This document shows, piece after piece, positions 1-11,911 of a stretch of 64,000 bases of DNA (position 1 is its first letter; the number at the start of each line of letters is the position of its first letter). The notes beneath the pieces were generated by a model. That model searched no databases and was not told the origin of the DNA. It saw only the letters and a list, made by a program, of their open reading frames with translations. A program made the position numbers and the translations under genes. The stretch covers positions 930,001-994,000 of the forward strand of contig JAGMVK010000019.1 in the NCBI GenBank assembly GCA_020747065.1, given 5' to 3'. The DNA comes from Cadophora sp. MPI-SDFR-AT-0126 (Eukaryota > Ascomycota > Leotiomycetes > Helotiales > Ploettnerulaceae).

Positions 1-1
1 A

Positions 2-1039
2 GATACATCATCGATATCCCGGCAGTCTATCTTCGAAGCAGTACAGGAGCCATTACCAGAATCACCTCGCACGTCACACGAAATATCGGAGCCAGAAGAC
101 AACAGAACGGGGTTGATGGCAGAGCCGTCAGCAGCACCTAGGAAGAAACCTCCACCACCTAGCTCGAGGCATGGCAAATTGATAAAGGTTGAGCTGCGGG
201 ATGAAAACACACCAAACGCATTGCAATCACCTCCTACGCCAGGCTCCATCACATCTCAACATTACTTCAGCTCTAGTCCTCGCTCTCAGACCGATCTCAA
301 CAAACCTTTACCCCCAGCGCCGCCTCGAGCCAGTCATGAATCGGAGCGCGAATCTGTGTTTGATAGAGAGTCAGCAGGGAAGACGCCAGAACCACCATCT
401 CCATCCTCATCTATAAGAAAGAAGAACCCGCCAGCACCACCCCTCGCTCGGCGGCACAGCCAGATGGTGTCTGAATCGAAGTTGACAAGGAGTAATTCCG
501 CGAGATTGTCACCCAAACCAGAGGAAGAACTTCCGAGGATCCCGTTACAAGAAAACAGGAGGCCGTCAATGGATAGTGTCAGAGCCCCTCCGCCGCCCCC
601 ATCACGACGCCCAGGAGCAGCGAGAGGAGCTTCACACACGCCGTTGACGTCTCCGTCAACAGTGTCGTTGCCAGCTCCACCCCCAGCTCGTGGATCATCT
701 CGATCTCTATCCGGAGGCAAACCTCCTTCGGTCTTGAGCTTAGACCTATCATCAAACAACACTCCCAACAAGAGGGCTTCTGTTATGGCGCCTCCACCTC
801 CACCGCCTCGTCATGGTCGCAGCAGCATGGATGCCCAATCCCCTGGTCAAGCACAAAGACCTAGCGGTGAGTACTCTCGGCGGAGCAATGAGAGTGTCCG
901 ACGTGGCTCGAATGTTTCCTCGATACAACAGGAAGAAACCCCAGAACCTGCAAATAAACACGACATACTGGCGGACCTCAGCAAACTCCAACGCGAGATC
1001 GACGCGCTGCGCCAGAGAGAGACGGGGAGAATCACATGA
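2..1039 (+). CDS. Proline-rich, low-complexity protein, C-terminal part (5' end outside window)
   Basis: The reading frame is open from the first bases of the window to a stop at 1037-1039, so the start lies upstream; the internal Met at 113 is probably not the real start. The visible ~345 residues are mostly disordered and rich in Pro, Ser and Arg. Repeated polyproline blocks (PPPPPSRR, APPPPPPRHGR, PLPPAPPRA, NPPAPPLARR) are typical SH3 or profilin ligands. The last ~25 residues (DILADLSKLQREIDALRQRE) are the only region likely to be ordered and look like a short coiled coil. This composition is common in fungal actin-patch, endocytosis and polarity scaffolds (verprolin-like or Bbc1-like), but no catalytic or named domain is visible, so the function is inferred from composition only. 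No intron is seen in the visible part. Confidence 0.75.
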   Translation, partial: DTSSISRQSIFEAVQEPLPESPRTSHEISEPEDNRTGLMAEPSAAPRKKPPPPSSRHGKLIKVELRDENTPNALQSPPTPGSITSQHYFSSSPRSQTDLNKPLPPAPPRASHESERESVFDRESAGKTPEPPSPSSSIRKKNPPAPPLARRHSQMVSESKLTRSNSARLSPKPEEELPRIPLQENRRPSMDSVRAPPPPPSRRPGAARGASHTPLTSPSTVSLPAPPPARGSSRSLSGGKPPSVLSLDLSSNNTPNKRASVMAPPPPPPRHGRSSMDAQSPGQAQRPSGEYSRRSNESVRRGSNVSSIQQEETPEPANKHDILADLSKLQREIDALRQRETGRIT

Positions 1040-4000
1040 TTCTAATAATGTAATGAAAGCTGGTACAAGCTTTGGTGTCCAGCATCACTATGCATGGTGT
1101 AAAGGCTCACCGCCCTCGTAACGTGGATGTGGCTTGACATGTGCTGTTTCTGGCTACCATCGGTACATACTCGGAGCAGTCGAAGACCGGTTTCATGAAT
1201 TCTTAACTTGAATGCAGAGGCCGTCAAGTGATCGGATCCACGACGTTGCTTGAGACGACGCGTGCCATGGAGAGCCTTGCCAAGTGATGCAATAGAGTAT
1301 AAGCGAAGGGAACTTTGCTGACGCATCAAGAGAGGGAGAAAAGCTTCGGGAGTTGATGGTTTTGTGGTCAGCTTGTTTCAACCTCTGCCTGGTATGAACT
1401 GGCAAATCATATGGAAGTCCAGACTCAAGGCTTTGGACCATATCATACACTAGGTGGTCTACCGAGTACTTAGACCAGGAACGGGACGAATGTTCTTCAG
1501 GAGCAAAAGAGCGAGGTGACAAGTCTCGATTTAGAACGCTCACCGTATGATCCAGAATCATCATCCTTGAAGCAGTGGTCAATGTCCAGTATTCCGTGTT
1601 CAGAGCATAGCTGAGTGGGTAATTGCGACTTCCAAGTTCCAAGTAGCAGCGTTGATGATGCACCTCAATCACATTACTAGGAAGTTCACTGGTCTACCAG
1701 ATATTCTATATCATGTATGGCACACACATTTTCAAAGGCCGTCCCAGATCAGATCAAATCCCGTCGCTTCCAGGGTCTACCGTTGTCTACCTTCGTACCA
1801 GATCTTCAGTCCACTCCATGGCTTGCTCGCCTACAAGTGTAGGCTGAGAGCGCGAGCGTTGGACCCTGCATTCATTCGGCACATGCATGAACACTTACTC
1901 TTTGCTCACTTGCCCCTCCTTCAATCTCGCGTTCACCCAGGGGTTATCGTTACATGATTCATGAACCTAGTCACTCAATCCTTCCCAACTTTGCAATCCT
2001 CGGGACCGAAAGATTGGGATGAATCTACATTACCCTGCCCTCAAGTAGCAGTACAATTAAAATTTCACCTGGTAGTCAAGTCGATCTTGAGATCTGTCAC
2101 TTTCTCCCTTCCGCGATCTAAGCCCAGTATACTTTTACGCTTTATTTTATACTTTCCACGTTCCACCTCCCGCCCCTCTTTCCCGCCCCTGTTCCCAGGA
2201 ATAGTAAACTTTGAGTTGACCTTCCGCACGCTACGGACCGTAGGACCCGACCCTGAAGCACAGACAAAACAATTAGGATCTGAGCTTGAGCTTTCACGTT
2301 TGTCGATTTTAGAAGTCCAGAAAGTCTCGGAATTCGGGGTCGATCAGTGTGACAGGGCATTCAAAACCAAGAACCCTTCATCAATTAGAGTTCAGCCACA
2401 AGGAATGTGATTGCTGATCTCGCCTCACCTCGCCTACACCCTGTGCCTCGCCTCGTCTCGCGTCCACAAATAACCATCGGCTACCGCAAAGTAGTATTCC
2501 TACCCTACTATGACAACACACGACAATAACAACGAGAACTCTGAAACTCCATTTCATGGCTGATGATGAGGCTAAATAGCGTGGGGAAGAAGAAATTTGA
2601 AGGGGAGATGAATAGACCACCCCAATACGTGGATACGTGGGAGTCCCGTTCCAAATCGCTGGATTCCGATAATGGACGTGGAGTGACAGACCTGGGGGTC
2701 GAGTCATGGTCGTGGGGTGGAGTGGACGGTGCAGAGTCGAGAAGGTTTCGAGCGGCTTTGGAGCGGCGCACTGCCTGCGTGGGTTTTTTGAGTTTTGAGT
2801 TTTGAGTACAGATACCTGGGCTTCTGAATTGGGATACGATATGGGGGTTTGCGGATGAGAGGTTCGGCTGATGATGGTATTTCTCACTCGAGACTTCGCT
2901 TGGTTGCGGTTTGTGAAAGTTGGACTCCATGTTCAAAGTGGTCCACAACCATGGATAGAGGATGGGAATGTGCCATCTTTTGTCTTCTGGCTCTTGAATT
3001 CAGCTGAGTGCCGAAAGAGCTCCAGCGCAGTTGTCAACATTGCCGCTTGCAAGTCATTTTGAGGTTTCTTAACTTGATACATATCAGAACCCCACGCTAC
3101 CACTGGGTGGCTACGGCGTTGGCAGTTGCTGGGTATTGATGAAGATATGATGCATATTCTTACAGGCCTTTGTGCCCGATGAAGGAACATCGAGATTCTA
3201 GATGCAAGATCAAGCAATACCAGAGAGTGGGAAGTGAGAGTCGCTGCGGTGTGAGGTCGGTGGCTATGGTGATGGCTCGCAGAGCATGATTGATGTGGGA
3301 TTTTTGGTAAGATGTTGAAATCTCCTGATGCGTTGAAGATTGTGGTCTGATCATGACTTGGGGATGTGCGTCTTTCTCATATCCACGTTGCTATATGCAA
3401 TCCGTTCCTTTTCGTGGGGGCTGAGTGAGTGTTTAGATTTTGATTTTCTGTTAGGATTGAGGACGCTAGATGTGATATGATATTGAGATGGCATTTGAGA
3501 TGTCGATGCTGGTCCTTGCTTCTACAGCCTTGCGTAGATGGTATCGCATGATGATTGTCGGTTGCAATGCACAACCTTGAAGATTAGCTAAGCTGTTACA
3601 GTTGATGGCTGTTAAATGTCTCGATCGTTTTACTGTTGCTCTTCTTCCTAAGGTGGCTAGAAGTAGCGACGCTAGTGATTGGATCAGTGTGATGTCTTGG
3701 TGCCATAACTCTTAGTTTATGGCTCCTCTTGGCTCCGGACTCCGAAAGAGGGGTTCGAACGAGAGGGCCACAAAGCGATATATCAGTTCAGAACCAGTTC
3801 TACACGGTCCATCTGGTTGCCATAGCTTGGACGAAGATCCGGATTGTCCGTGAGGAGCAGTCGCTTCGAGATGTCTTGGACCCTTGATGATGGACCCTGG
3901 TATTTTCACCAAAGGGAATGTACAGTCCGAACTTCTTCAACAATGCCAACTGTCGGATCACTAAGAGCTTGTCTGTCTCCGCAATGAAGCCGATGAGACA

Positions 4001-7000
4001 CCTCTTCGACCGTAGGTCATCTTCCAAAATGAACCTTTCTTCCACCCCCCGACAGCGCCAAAATGTACAAGGGCACTTGACTCTCGATCCCGATCGACTT
4101 TCTCTCCGTTTCTGTTTACACATGCGATTCCTACTTCACAAGCCAAACACACAATGAGAAAGGCTCGTGTCTCTCTCTGTCTCGGAGATTATTCAATCTC
4201 CTCATCTGTACCCACCCACAACTACTGCTTCTCTACTGCTCATCATATTCGATAGTCCGATGAAGGCTTAGTACTTAAACCTTAGACATCTGTCACAAGT
4301 GACCGATCTCGAGGCGAAAGTCTGTCTCTCGTGGCGTTGAAGGATGGAGAATCCCTGCAGAGCGTTTTTAGTAAGACACCCACTTCACAAATAAACGAAG
4401 TCAATTTGTATGTGGTAGGTCAGTCAGAACGCAATACTAGCGAGGCAGGCATTGACTACGGACCTACTTGGCCGGCTAGATCCGATAGTCACGCCAATGA
4501 TAGCAGGCAATTGGCTTTGAGGGGTTGCAAAAAGCAAGAAAGGAACGGCACTTGGGGATTTGGGCTGCAGATGGGCTGTCTGCTGCTTGCTTTTTTGTTT
4601 CACTACCTCCGTACTTGGAAATAGGTTTGTCATACCAAGATTGGCAGGTATTGGTAGGCATTGATATTGGCATTTGCGTGGCTGGCGAGGAGAGTGTGAG
4701 TGTGTCAGAGGGGTATGCAGGTTGCTGAGATGAAGGCTATTGATTTCCAATATTCTTACCCGGAGGTGGTTGTTGTAGGCGGGAAGATACGAAGCTCATG
4801 ACGACGGACGAGGAGCACGAGGCATCAGTGAGGAAGACAACTGCACTTTAGTAATATGGATGATCGTCCCGAAGATCTGAGAGAAGACTTGCTGATCTTC
4901 TGCACGCCCCGTCTTCTTGCTCTCACCCCTGCATACAAAAGTAAGAATGAGAAGGAAGAAGCTTGCGGAACTGCATTCAATTCGATGACATCTTGCGAAA
5001 GAATGGGCGAAGGTGACTTGCGTCAACTATGAGCTTTTGGGACATACTTGCATAGACGATGCATAGAGTTTACGCTAGACGACTCGTGCACCATGTCTGG
5101 TTGCAGATGTCACAGGATTAGGTCGGGCACTATTCCCGTCCAGACGGCGATATGCTGACTACACAAGACCGGCCAAGTCTAGAAAGTGGGAATTGCGATC
5201 GATGCAGTGCTTGCTTTTATCTTGTTGTTGAAGCTTTTGGTCGATTGGGTTTTTGGATGCGATCCACTTGCAGATGTAGTGGCCTGTCGGGAATTATTTC
5301 AACGTGGTGAGCGAGCATTGACCGCGATGTATTGCAGATGATCGATCAGCGCTTTAGCCTGTGGAGAAGAGACGGGAATGAGGCTTCCTGTGCAACGACT
5401 TGTGCAAATCAACGGGGCCCCAGCTGTGCTTTGTGGCAGTCGACTCACTGTGGCAGCTTGGCGAGGCTGATGGGCGGGCTCGGTCCTGGTTTCCGAAGGG
5501 GAGCTGTTGGCTACTCGGTGCATCTGGCTGGCTGGTGTAACGAATGCGGCGTGTTCGATTTCAGCCTGGTATGATCTGAAATGTATTGGGTGTTGCTGCA
5601 GTGCATGCTGCAGACTTTTCTGAAGTCTTGGTGCTGTTTCCCTTGATTGCGAGCTCGAGATTACACGATATCAAAAATTTAGAGGTTATGGATGTTGGTC
5701 AGACTGACGCCGTGCCGCTGTGACTGGGGTTGTTTTTCTCTGGCGCCTGATTCATCCGATGCAGCCTGAGTGATGCTGATGCTCATTTCTGCACTTCCCT
5801 GAGTGGAATACCGAGAACGGAAATATGCATCATTTAGGACCCCCACGATAGCAAAGCGGAGCTGCTCCGGGATACCCCTTCAGGAGAACGATTTTCTCGG
5901 TTGGAGATGTCTCTGACCAAGTGTGTGGTGTGTCTCAGCTTTGCTTTATTGGAGGACTAATTTCTTGCATGACAGACAGATAATGTGGAGGAGGTTGCGC
6001 CTCGGGATTCGCGATGGCTGGCTGGGTATCAACATCGTCAGGTAGCGAGAGACTTCTTTTCAGCTACGGATGATGCACGGATGAAGAGCCAAGGCGCTTT
6101 AGTAATTGTTGGTGCCAGCACCACTTATTGCATTTGCTTTCGGGACGGGAAGGCACGAGACGAGGAGAGAGCCGATCCTCAGTAGATTTCGCACGGTCTT
6201 TGGGCCATAGCTGGGTATGGTAGATCGGGATTCAAACTAACCCGTTGACTTGCTGGGAATGGCCTTGCTCCCAAGATGCCATGCCTAGTCGCCAAGAAAT
6301 TGTGGACGGATATTCGGAAAGTTGTTGAGATCGATGGGGTTGTAAGCAGATAGATGGAAGATGAGGAAACTTGTCCCGAACGTTTTCTGTGGGCAGGGCA
6401 TCGCAGCACGTAAGCCATATAAAAGTCAATTTCTAAGAGCCCCTTCTGCAAACCAGTCTCTCGGTGTCACAGCCAGGAGGATAATGATAATCCTAGCCAA
6501 GGGGTCCAGAGGCTTCCGAGGATTCAACGTCTTCCACAGCGGGACGTTGCCCGAAACTCTGTTTGACATCCCTGAAAAAGAGAGCTCCAGGCTGGTCTTT
6601 ACAGCGGCGAAAAAACGCCGCAGCAAGAGCTCACAAGCCATCGCAAAGTGCTTTCTCAGGAGTTACACCAGGGAGCTTCATGCAGGAGATAACTGTTCTA
6701 ACTCACGAATCAGGCTCTGCTCATGTGTTCACTCAGAAAAACATGGCACTGGCCAATCCTGAGCCCAAACGTATCCCAAAAGCCCGGTTGGAGCATGCCG
6801 AATCGCGACGTTGTCATCTTTTTTCTTTGCTTTTTGTTGGTCTTGCTTGCAGAAAGTGTTACAGAATGTATGTTTCGGGCTAGACGGCCAACGAGTCATG
6901 CGGCTCTGGCTCTTTGGCTCTCAATCCATGGTATATCATTAAAAAACAGGTGTATACCTACATTGACGACACCGTGACCCTCACGTCGCCTGCTATCGAC

Positions 7001-9797
7001 GTCGAGGTTGGAAGTAGATAGGAATTGTTTCTCCACGACCGGTTTGGTATCAGTTGCCCCTCCCGAGGAAGCTTCTGTGGAGACAATTGGAGCTCTCCCC
7101 TTCTAGGAAAGCTTGCGAGAGAGGATACCGCTATTATGACAAGCAGATGGGATCCTCTTCTTGACTCAACTGGACTCCTCTCTTGACCCGCCTCAACGTG
7201 ATTACTGATTCAGATGGAGTTTCGATGCCAAGGGGACTTTGATTCAAGGGTAGGAGATGATGGGATCTAGGGTTTGAAGACCCTGAAGGAATGGAGGATT
7301 GTCCAGGAGCAGGCGCTGTGGATACTAGTCGAGGCGTGATGATTTCCACTAAATTTCGGTGCGCGGAACAGCCCTGAACCCAGCGTTTCTTCGCTACCGT
7401 GGACTTCTCGGCGGAACATTATCGGGCAAGCAGCACTGAGAAGCAGGTACGACAGTTACAACAAGTACGCTGAAACTCTTTGCCCAGCGTCATCAATAAG
7501 GCATAGAGGTGTACGTACTGAGTATTGGTTGTTAAGACTGCACGTTATGGGGCACGATTCCAGGGACGTGAGGTGGCTACTTGTACCACTTCGTTTCTTT
7601 TTCTCCCCACAGATGCTGTCATGCTGGGACGTGGCACACCGTGGCTTCACGGAGCAGCTCTAGATAGGACAGGGCATCCTATGCCAGATTGACTTAGACA
7701 GGGCACTATAGACGAGTCTCCTGGTAGCTTCAAAGGGAAAGAGGGGTAGCAAAACGCCATGTTTCAACTCCCCATCAAATTGACCCAAATCTTTAAAACA
7801 TGCAGGCTACTGCAAAACTTAAGTCTCGAATAGGGGTCACTTGGAATGCAAGTGGACTCATCCCCGCTGCAGTTTCTTGAGATATGTGAGACTTTTCGAT
7901 TCCCGGATATCGTCATATCATCAGACTGACTGTATCTGGGACAAGACATCGATTCCTCATAGCGGAGAAGGAGTTAAGGTCACGGAGGAGAAGTTACGTG
8001 GAGCAGTATCTAGATGACCCATTTTAAACTCGCAAGTTCCCAGCTTCGAGCTAATTTCTAGTCTCAGAAGTATCCACGCAGCTTCGGGTGATCGTCAGCG
8101 AGCCCGTTTTTTCTCGTCTTTCCTGCCCTCTTTCGGTTCATGTGCCGGCAATACCCTGCCTCATTGCACTCTCCCTGATCCAGTATCGAAGGGATCATGG
8201 TCGAGAACCCACAAAGTTCCCAGCGGTCCACCGTGACGACGTCTTACCAATTCCTTCGCGTGGGGTTTTTGGGTTTGCTCCCTGTCCTAGTTGGGACTGC
8301 AGACCCTGCGAGATGCGAGCACCTGGTGGCCGCTGGTGGTTTGCTGGCTCGGTACTTCAGACGAGGGAGGGGAAGGGGGGAATGAGGTAAGAGGGATAGG
8401 GTTATTCGGGCAAGAAAGCGGGGGTATCGTGAGATTGGAGGAATCAATTGCATGATTGAACGAATGACCTTTCCGTGCTCTCAGTCTTCCTGCCGTCTTA
8501 ACCTTCACCTGGTCTTGTCTTGCTTTCAAGGCTGGAATGCAAGTGGTTGTTTTTGGGATTTGAACAAGCGAGGCGGGAGGGAGCATAGCACTACTGGAAA
8601 GGCAAGGTTTCGGGGGTCCGTAGCCTTCCATAGAGGGAAAGTAGGTGGTAGTATCGTGTTCTCACTCAGCATTCAGCAGGTTGTATTTGGTGGTGGGTGC
8701 TTAAGACTTACAGCATAAGCAGGCACTTCTGCTTGAGATAAAGCCGCTCAGCCCGCTCAGCGCACCCTCAAAGGTGTCAGTCAGTGTGGAAGTTGACATC
8801 CGTCCTGTCAGTAAGCAAAGAGCAATAATAATGTTCACAAAGACAGTCTTCGTTTGGAGTTAGAACGAATTAGAAACCTCCCACTACTCCTTCCCGCTTT
8901 CCGATCCCAGCTCCCAGCCTACCAAAATTGAGTTAGTGAGCGCTGGAGAGGGACGCTTAGAGGAAGGCTACGTACGGGTAATGGGCACTTGTCATCTAGA
9001 TCGTGCCCGCAAGATGCCCTTGAGATCGAAAGTTCGAAACCAAAGAACTCTTGGTATCCTTGCCAGAGCAAGCCCATAGGTTCCGAAATACCTATCCAAG
9101 CTAAGACCAATCCTGGTCCGGACTGGCCATGCCTTGCACTGTGCAGTACCGACCTGAACTCTGTTTGGGCGTCCAGGCAGAGGCAGAGGCATCGAGGATC
9201 TCAGGTTCTACAGTCTAGTCTAGCGTTTGCTATGCCTCTCAGGCTCAAGCCACGACTCAGGGACCATAGGTCGAATGGTTAGCCAGAGAGACGAGGATAC
9301 AGGGTGCATGGTGTACGCAAACGCATATCTTTACAAGCTCCCCTGAACGGGCCACCGACGTCTCGGAGCCAAAAGACGGCCCTGTCGTTTTCTCTTCTCC
9401 TCACACTGCCCTCCTGCTCCTCTTTCCCACCCCCCCTCGCTCGACCAGCCTCGGGTCTGTTCCACAACAGGTGGAATTTCCGTGCGTGGCCTGGGTGCAC
9501 GTCCTGCCTTCAACATCCGCAACCCCTGCTGAATCATTACTGGGGTCCTGGTCAAGTAGCAAGGCAAGGTTACAAGCGAAGTGAACCCCCGAAGAACGAA
9601 TTGCTCCGTCGTGGTTGAGTGAGAGTGAGTGGGCCAAAACCTATTACTATCGTGAGCTTCCTCTCTGCACCTCCCGCATCTTCCACCTTTTCCCGCTCTC
9701 TCTCCCCTTCCCTTCACTCTTCCCCGTCAACGCATAGCAGATGTGGTCGTTAGTACTTGGGAGTATTCGATAGCACTTTGGACAAGGAGATTCTAAG
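1040..9797. other. Gene-poor intergenic region, 8.8 kb
   Basis: I see no credible gene here. The longest open frames (168 codons at 2381-2887 minus, 159 at 1193-1672 minus) have no recognisable motif, and overlapping frames of similar size occur on both strands, as expected by chance. No transposase or reverse-transcriptase motif, terminal repeat or tRNA was recognised. The last ~400 bases become pyrimidine-rich toward the transcription factor gene at 9798 and probably belong to its promoter and leader. A non-coding RNA or a gene made of very short exons cannot be excluded. Confidence 0.5.
9657..9726 (+). promoter_or_regulatory. CT-rich promoter/leader tract of the Zn2Cys6 gene
   Basis: This is a ~70-base almost pure pyrimidine stretch ending about 70 bases before the ATG at 9798. 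A second CT-rich block lies at about 9391-9440. Pyrimidine tracts just upstream of the start are a common core-promoter feature of filamentous fungi. No clear TATA box was found. Confidence 0.5.
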
Positions 9798-11911
9798 ATG
9801 GAGCAGCACAGCGCATTGGAAGCACAGCAGTCTCCCCCATCCGGAATTCTCACGCCCAGTTCAGAGGACGACATCGAAGAACTTCTGCGACAACCAATAC
9901 CAACCTCTTCCTCCTTAATCGCCCGCTACCGCCACCCACGACCTACCATCCGGCGTCGATTACATTCCAAAGAAGGCTGCACGAAGACCTATCAGATGTT
10001 TGAGATATCTACTTCACTGGATCCGAGGAGGAGCATGGACGGGTCGGATATATCGTCAGCATCGGCTTTGACAATGGCTACTTCAGCAGGTTCAGCATCT
10101 ACGGAACCGTGGAGTTCGTCTGGTTTGGTAGAGGAAGAGGAAGATGGTGCTGATTTCTGGGATGAAGAAGAGGGGTTACTATTGGTCCCGAAGCTTGAGC
10201 CAATGGAAGATGATGTGGTCGATATGGACATGTCAGATTTCCCACAGTTATCGACCGTGCAAGAAAGCGTCGTTCCAGAGACTCCATCGTGTAATACAAC
10301 ACCGACTCTTACCAAGAGACCTCGGGGACGACCTCGGAAACATCCCAAGCCAACGCCAGAGTCCTTGGCTAAAGTCGCAAAGGGCCGATCGAAAACGGGA
10401 TGTATCACTTGCAGGAAACGGAAAAAGAAGTGTGATGAGACAAAGCCTGGCTGTAAGTTACAGACGGGTCTCCTTCCTCGTCACTTCTGATAATTGTCCC
10501 AGGCTTGAATTGTGAGAAGAACTCCGTCACGTGTGAAGGATATCCAGAAAAGACCATGTGGAAGAGCGGCAAAGAGAAAGCTGAAGAAGGTAGGGCTAAA
10601 TCGCAAATTCGCCAGCAAGGACTCGATGAACTGATCTCGTCAACAGCCCGTTTACGAAGGGCAGGTAGCTTAACCCTGTCAAGCATTCAATTACCATACC
10701 TCATCAATGGTCTCGAGACAGAAGGAGATAGAGTATTCCTACACCACTACATCTCGCGATTGAGTATCATCTTCACATTGGAAGGAGAACATGACAGTGC
10801 TTTCAGAAATATTCTGTTACCAATGGCTCAACAGCATTCCGGCTTGATGCATTCGATACTTGCCCTTTCCAGCAAGCACATCGACTACACTTCGCCTTAT
10901 GGACGGCAAGTTCTGGCAGAGCATCCCAGTCTTGATGTCGAAAGTCTTGAGAAGAGATCTCAATTCCATCAGGCAGAGGCGATGAAGGAATTACTCGGCC
11001 AGCAAAACGACTCGGCGGTTGCTTCTACCGCCCCTAAAGCACCCACTCCTGCCATCTACGCCCAAATGATTTGTCTTGTTCTACAGACGCTGTCAGACCC
11101 AAACCCTAATGGCCAGCATAGAGTCCACCTCGACCACTATCAGAGACTTATCCAGGAGAACCCCCCAGAGCAAGGCGAATCGATGAAGTTCATCCATGAG
11201 TTCTTCCAATATCACATCCACGCGGATCAATTGATCTTCTTCCCCAAAGACGGTCTGCAAACCCAGTACATCTCACCTGCAGACGAATGGAATCTTCCGT
11301 CTACCGTCCTCCAGCCCTCTGCTGTGCGTTTGCTCGGTGTATTTGATGGTCTATTCTTGTATATGTCCAAGATCACCAACATCAGGAATAAGATACGGTA
11401 CAACCTGGAACACCGCATAGACCCTGTTCTGGACTACAGCAACCTCCACGCGGCAGCCGAAATCGACGCCGGGATAAGAGAGTGGACACCAGCTTGGCCA
11501 CCAGGAGATCCTCGCGACAATGCTGGGCTGCTTTACCGTCAAATGATGTGGATCTACCTCTGGCGCTCTGTCTTTCCACCTCAGACCACAAACTGGAAAG
11601 TCGATCCTAAGATCACCAGCGCGGTGAACGACGGCATTGCCCTGTTGTCTCGCTTCGCACCCCGGGATCCGAGCCAAACTTTGGTCCTCGCACCAGCATT
11701 CGTCATCGGTTGCGCAGCTTTCGAGGTCGAGCAGAGGGAGCCTATCCGCCAAGCTATCAGGGCTGTGAAGGCTTACATGGAGTACAAGAATACGGATACG
11801 GCGCTCGAAGTGCTCGAGGAAGTGTGGAGGTTGATGGATGCCAAGGATGAGCGGAGTTGGGACTGGCAAGCCATTGCGTCTCGCATGCAGATGGACTTCC
11901 TCGCTACATGA
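9798..11911 (+). CDS. AT-hook plus Zn2Cys6 transcription factor (687 aa, one intron)
   Basis: Exons are 9798-10452 and 10503-11911. The 50-nt intron (GTAAGT...CCCAG) splits the codon of the fourth zinc-cluster cysteine (T|GC). The spliced protein has an acidic, Ser-rich N-terminus of about 165 residues, then an AT-hook (RPRGRPRKHPKP, about 172-183). Next comes a canonical binuclear cluster (about 201-229), CITCRKRKKKC followed by DETKPGC, LNC and EKNSVTC, which fits C-x2-C-x6-C-x6-C-x2-C-x6-C. The C-terminal ~400 residues contain text such as GLMHSILALSSKHIDY, typical of the fungal-specific regulatory domain Fungal_trans_2. It is predicted to be a nuclear sequence-specific regulator. The cluster lies in the middle of the chain rather than near the N-terminus. 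Targets cannot be inferred, because the gene stands alone with about 8 kb of empty DNA on each side. Confidence 0.93.

Noticed and set aside
2381..2948. Overlapping 168- and 146-codon minus-strand frames
   Set aside because: Two frames overlap each other with no motif or conserved look; consistent with chance.
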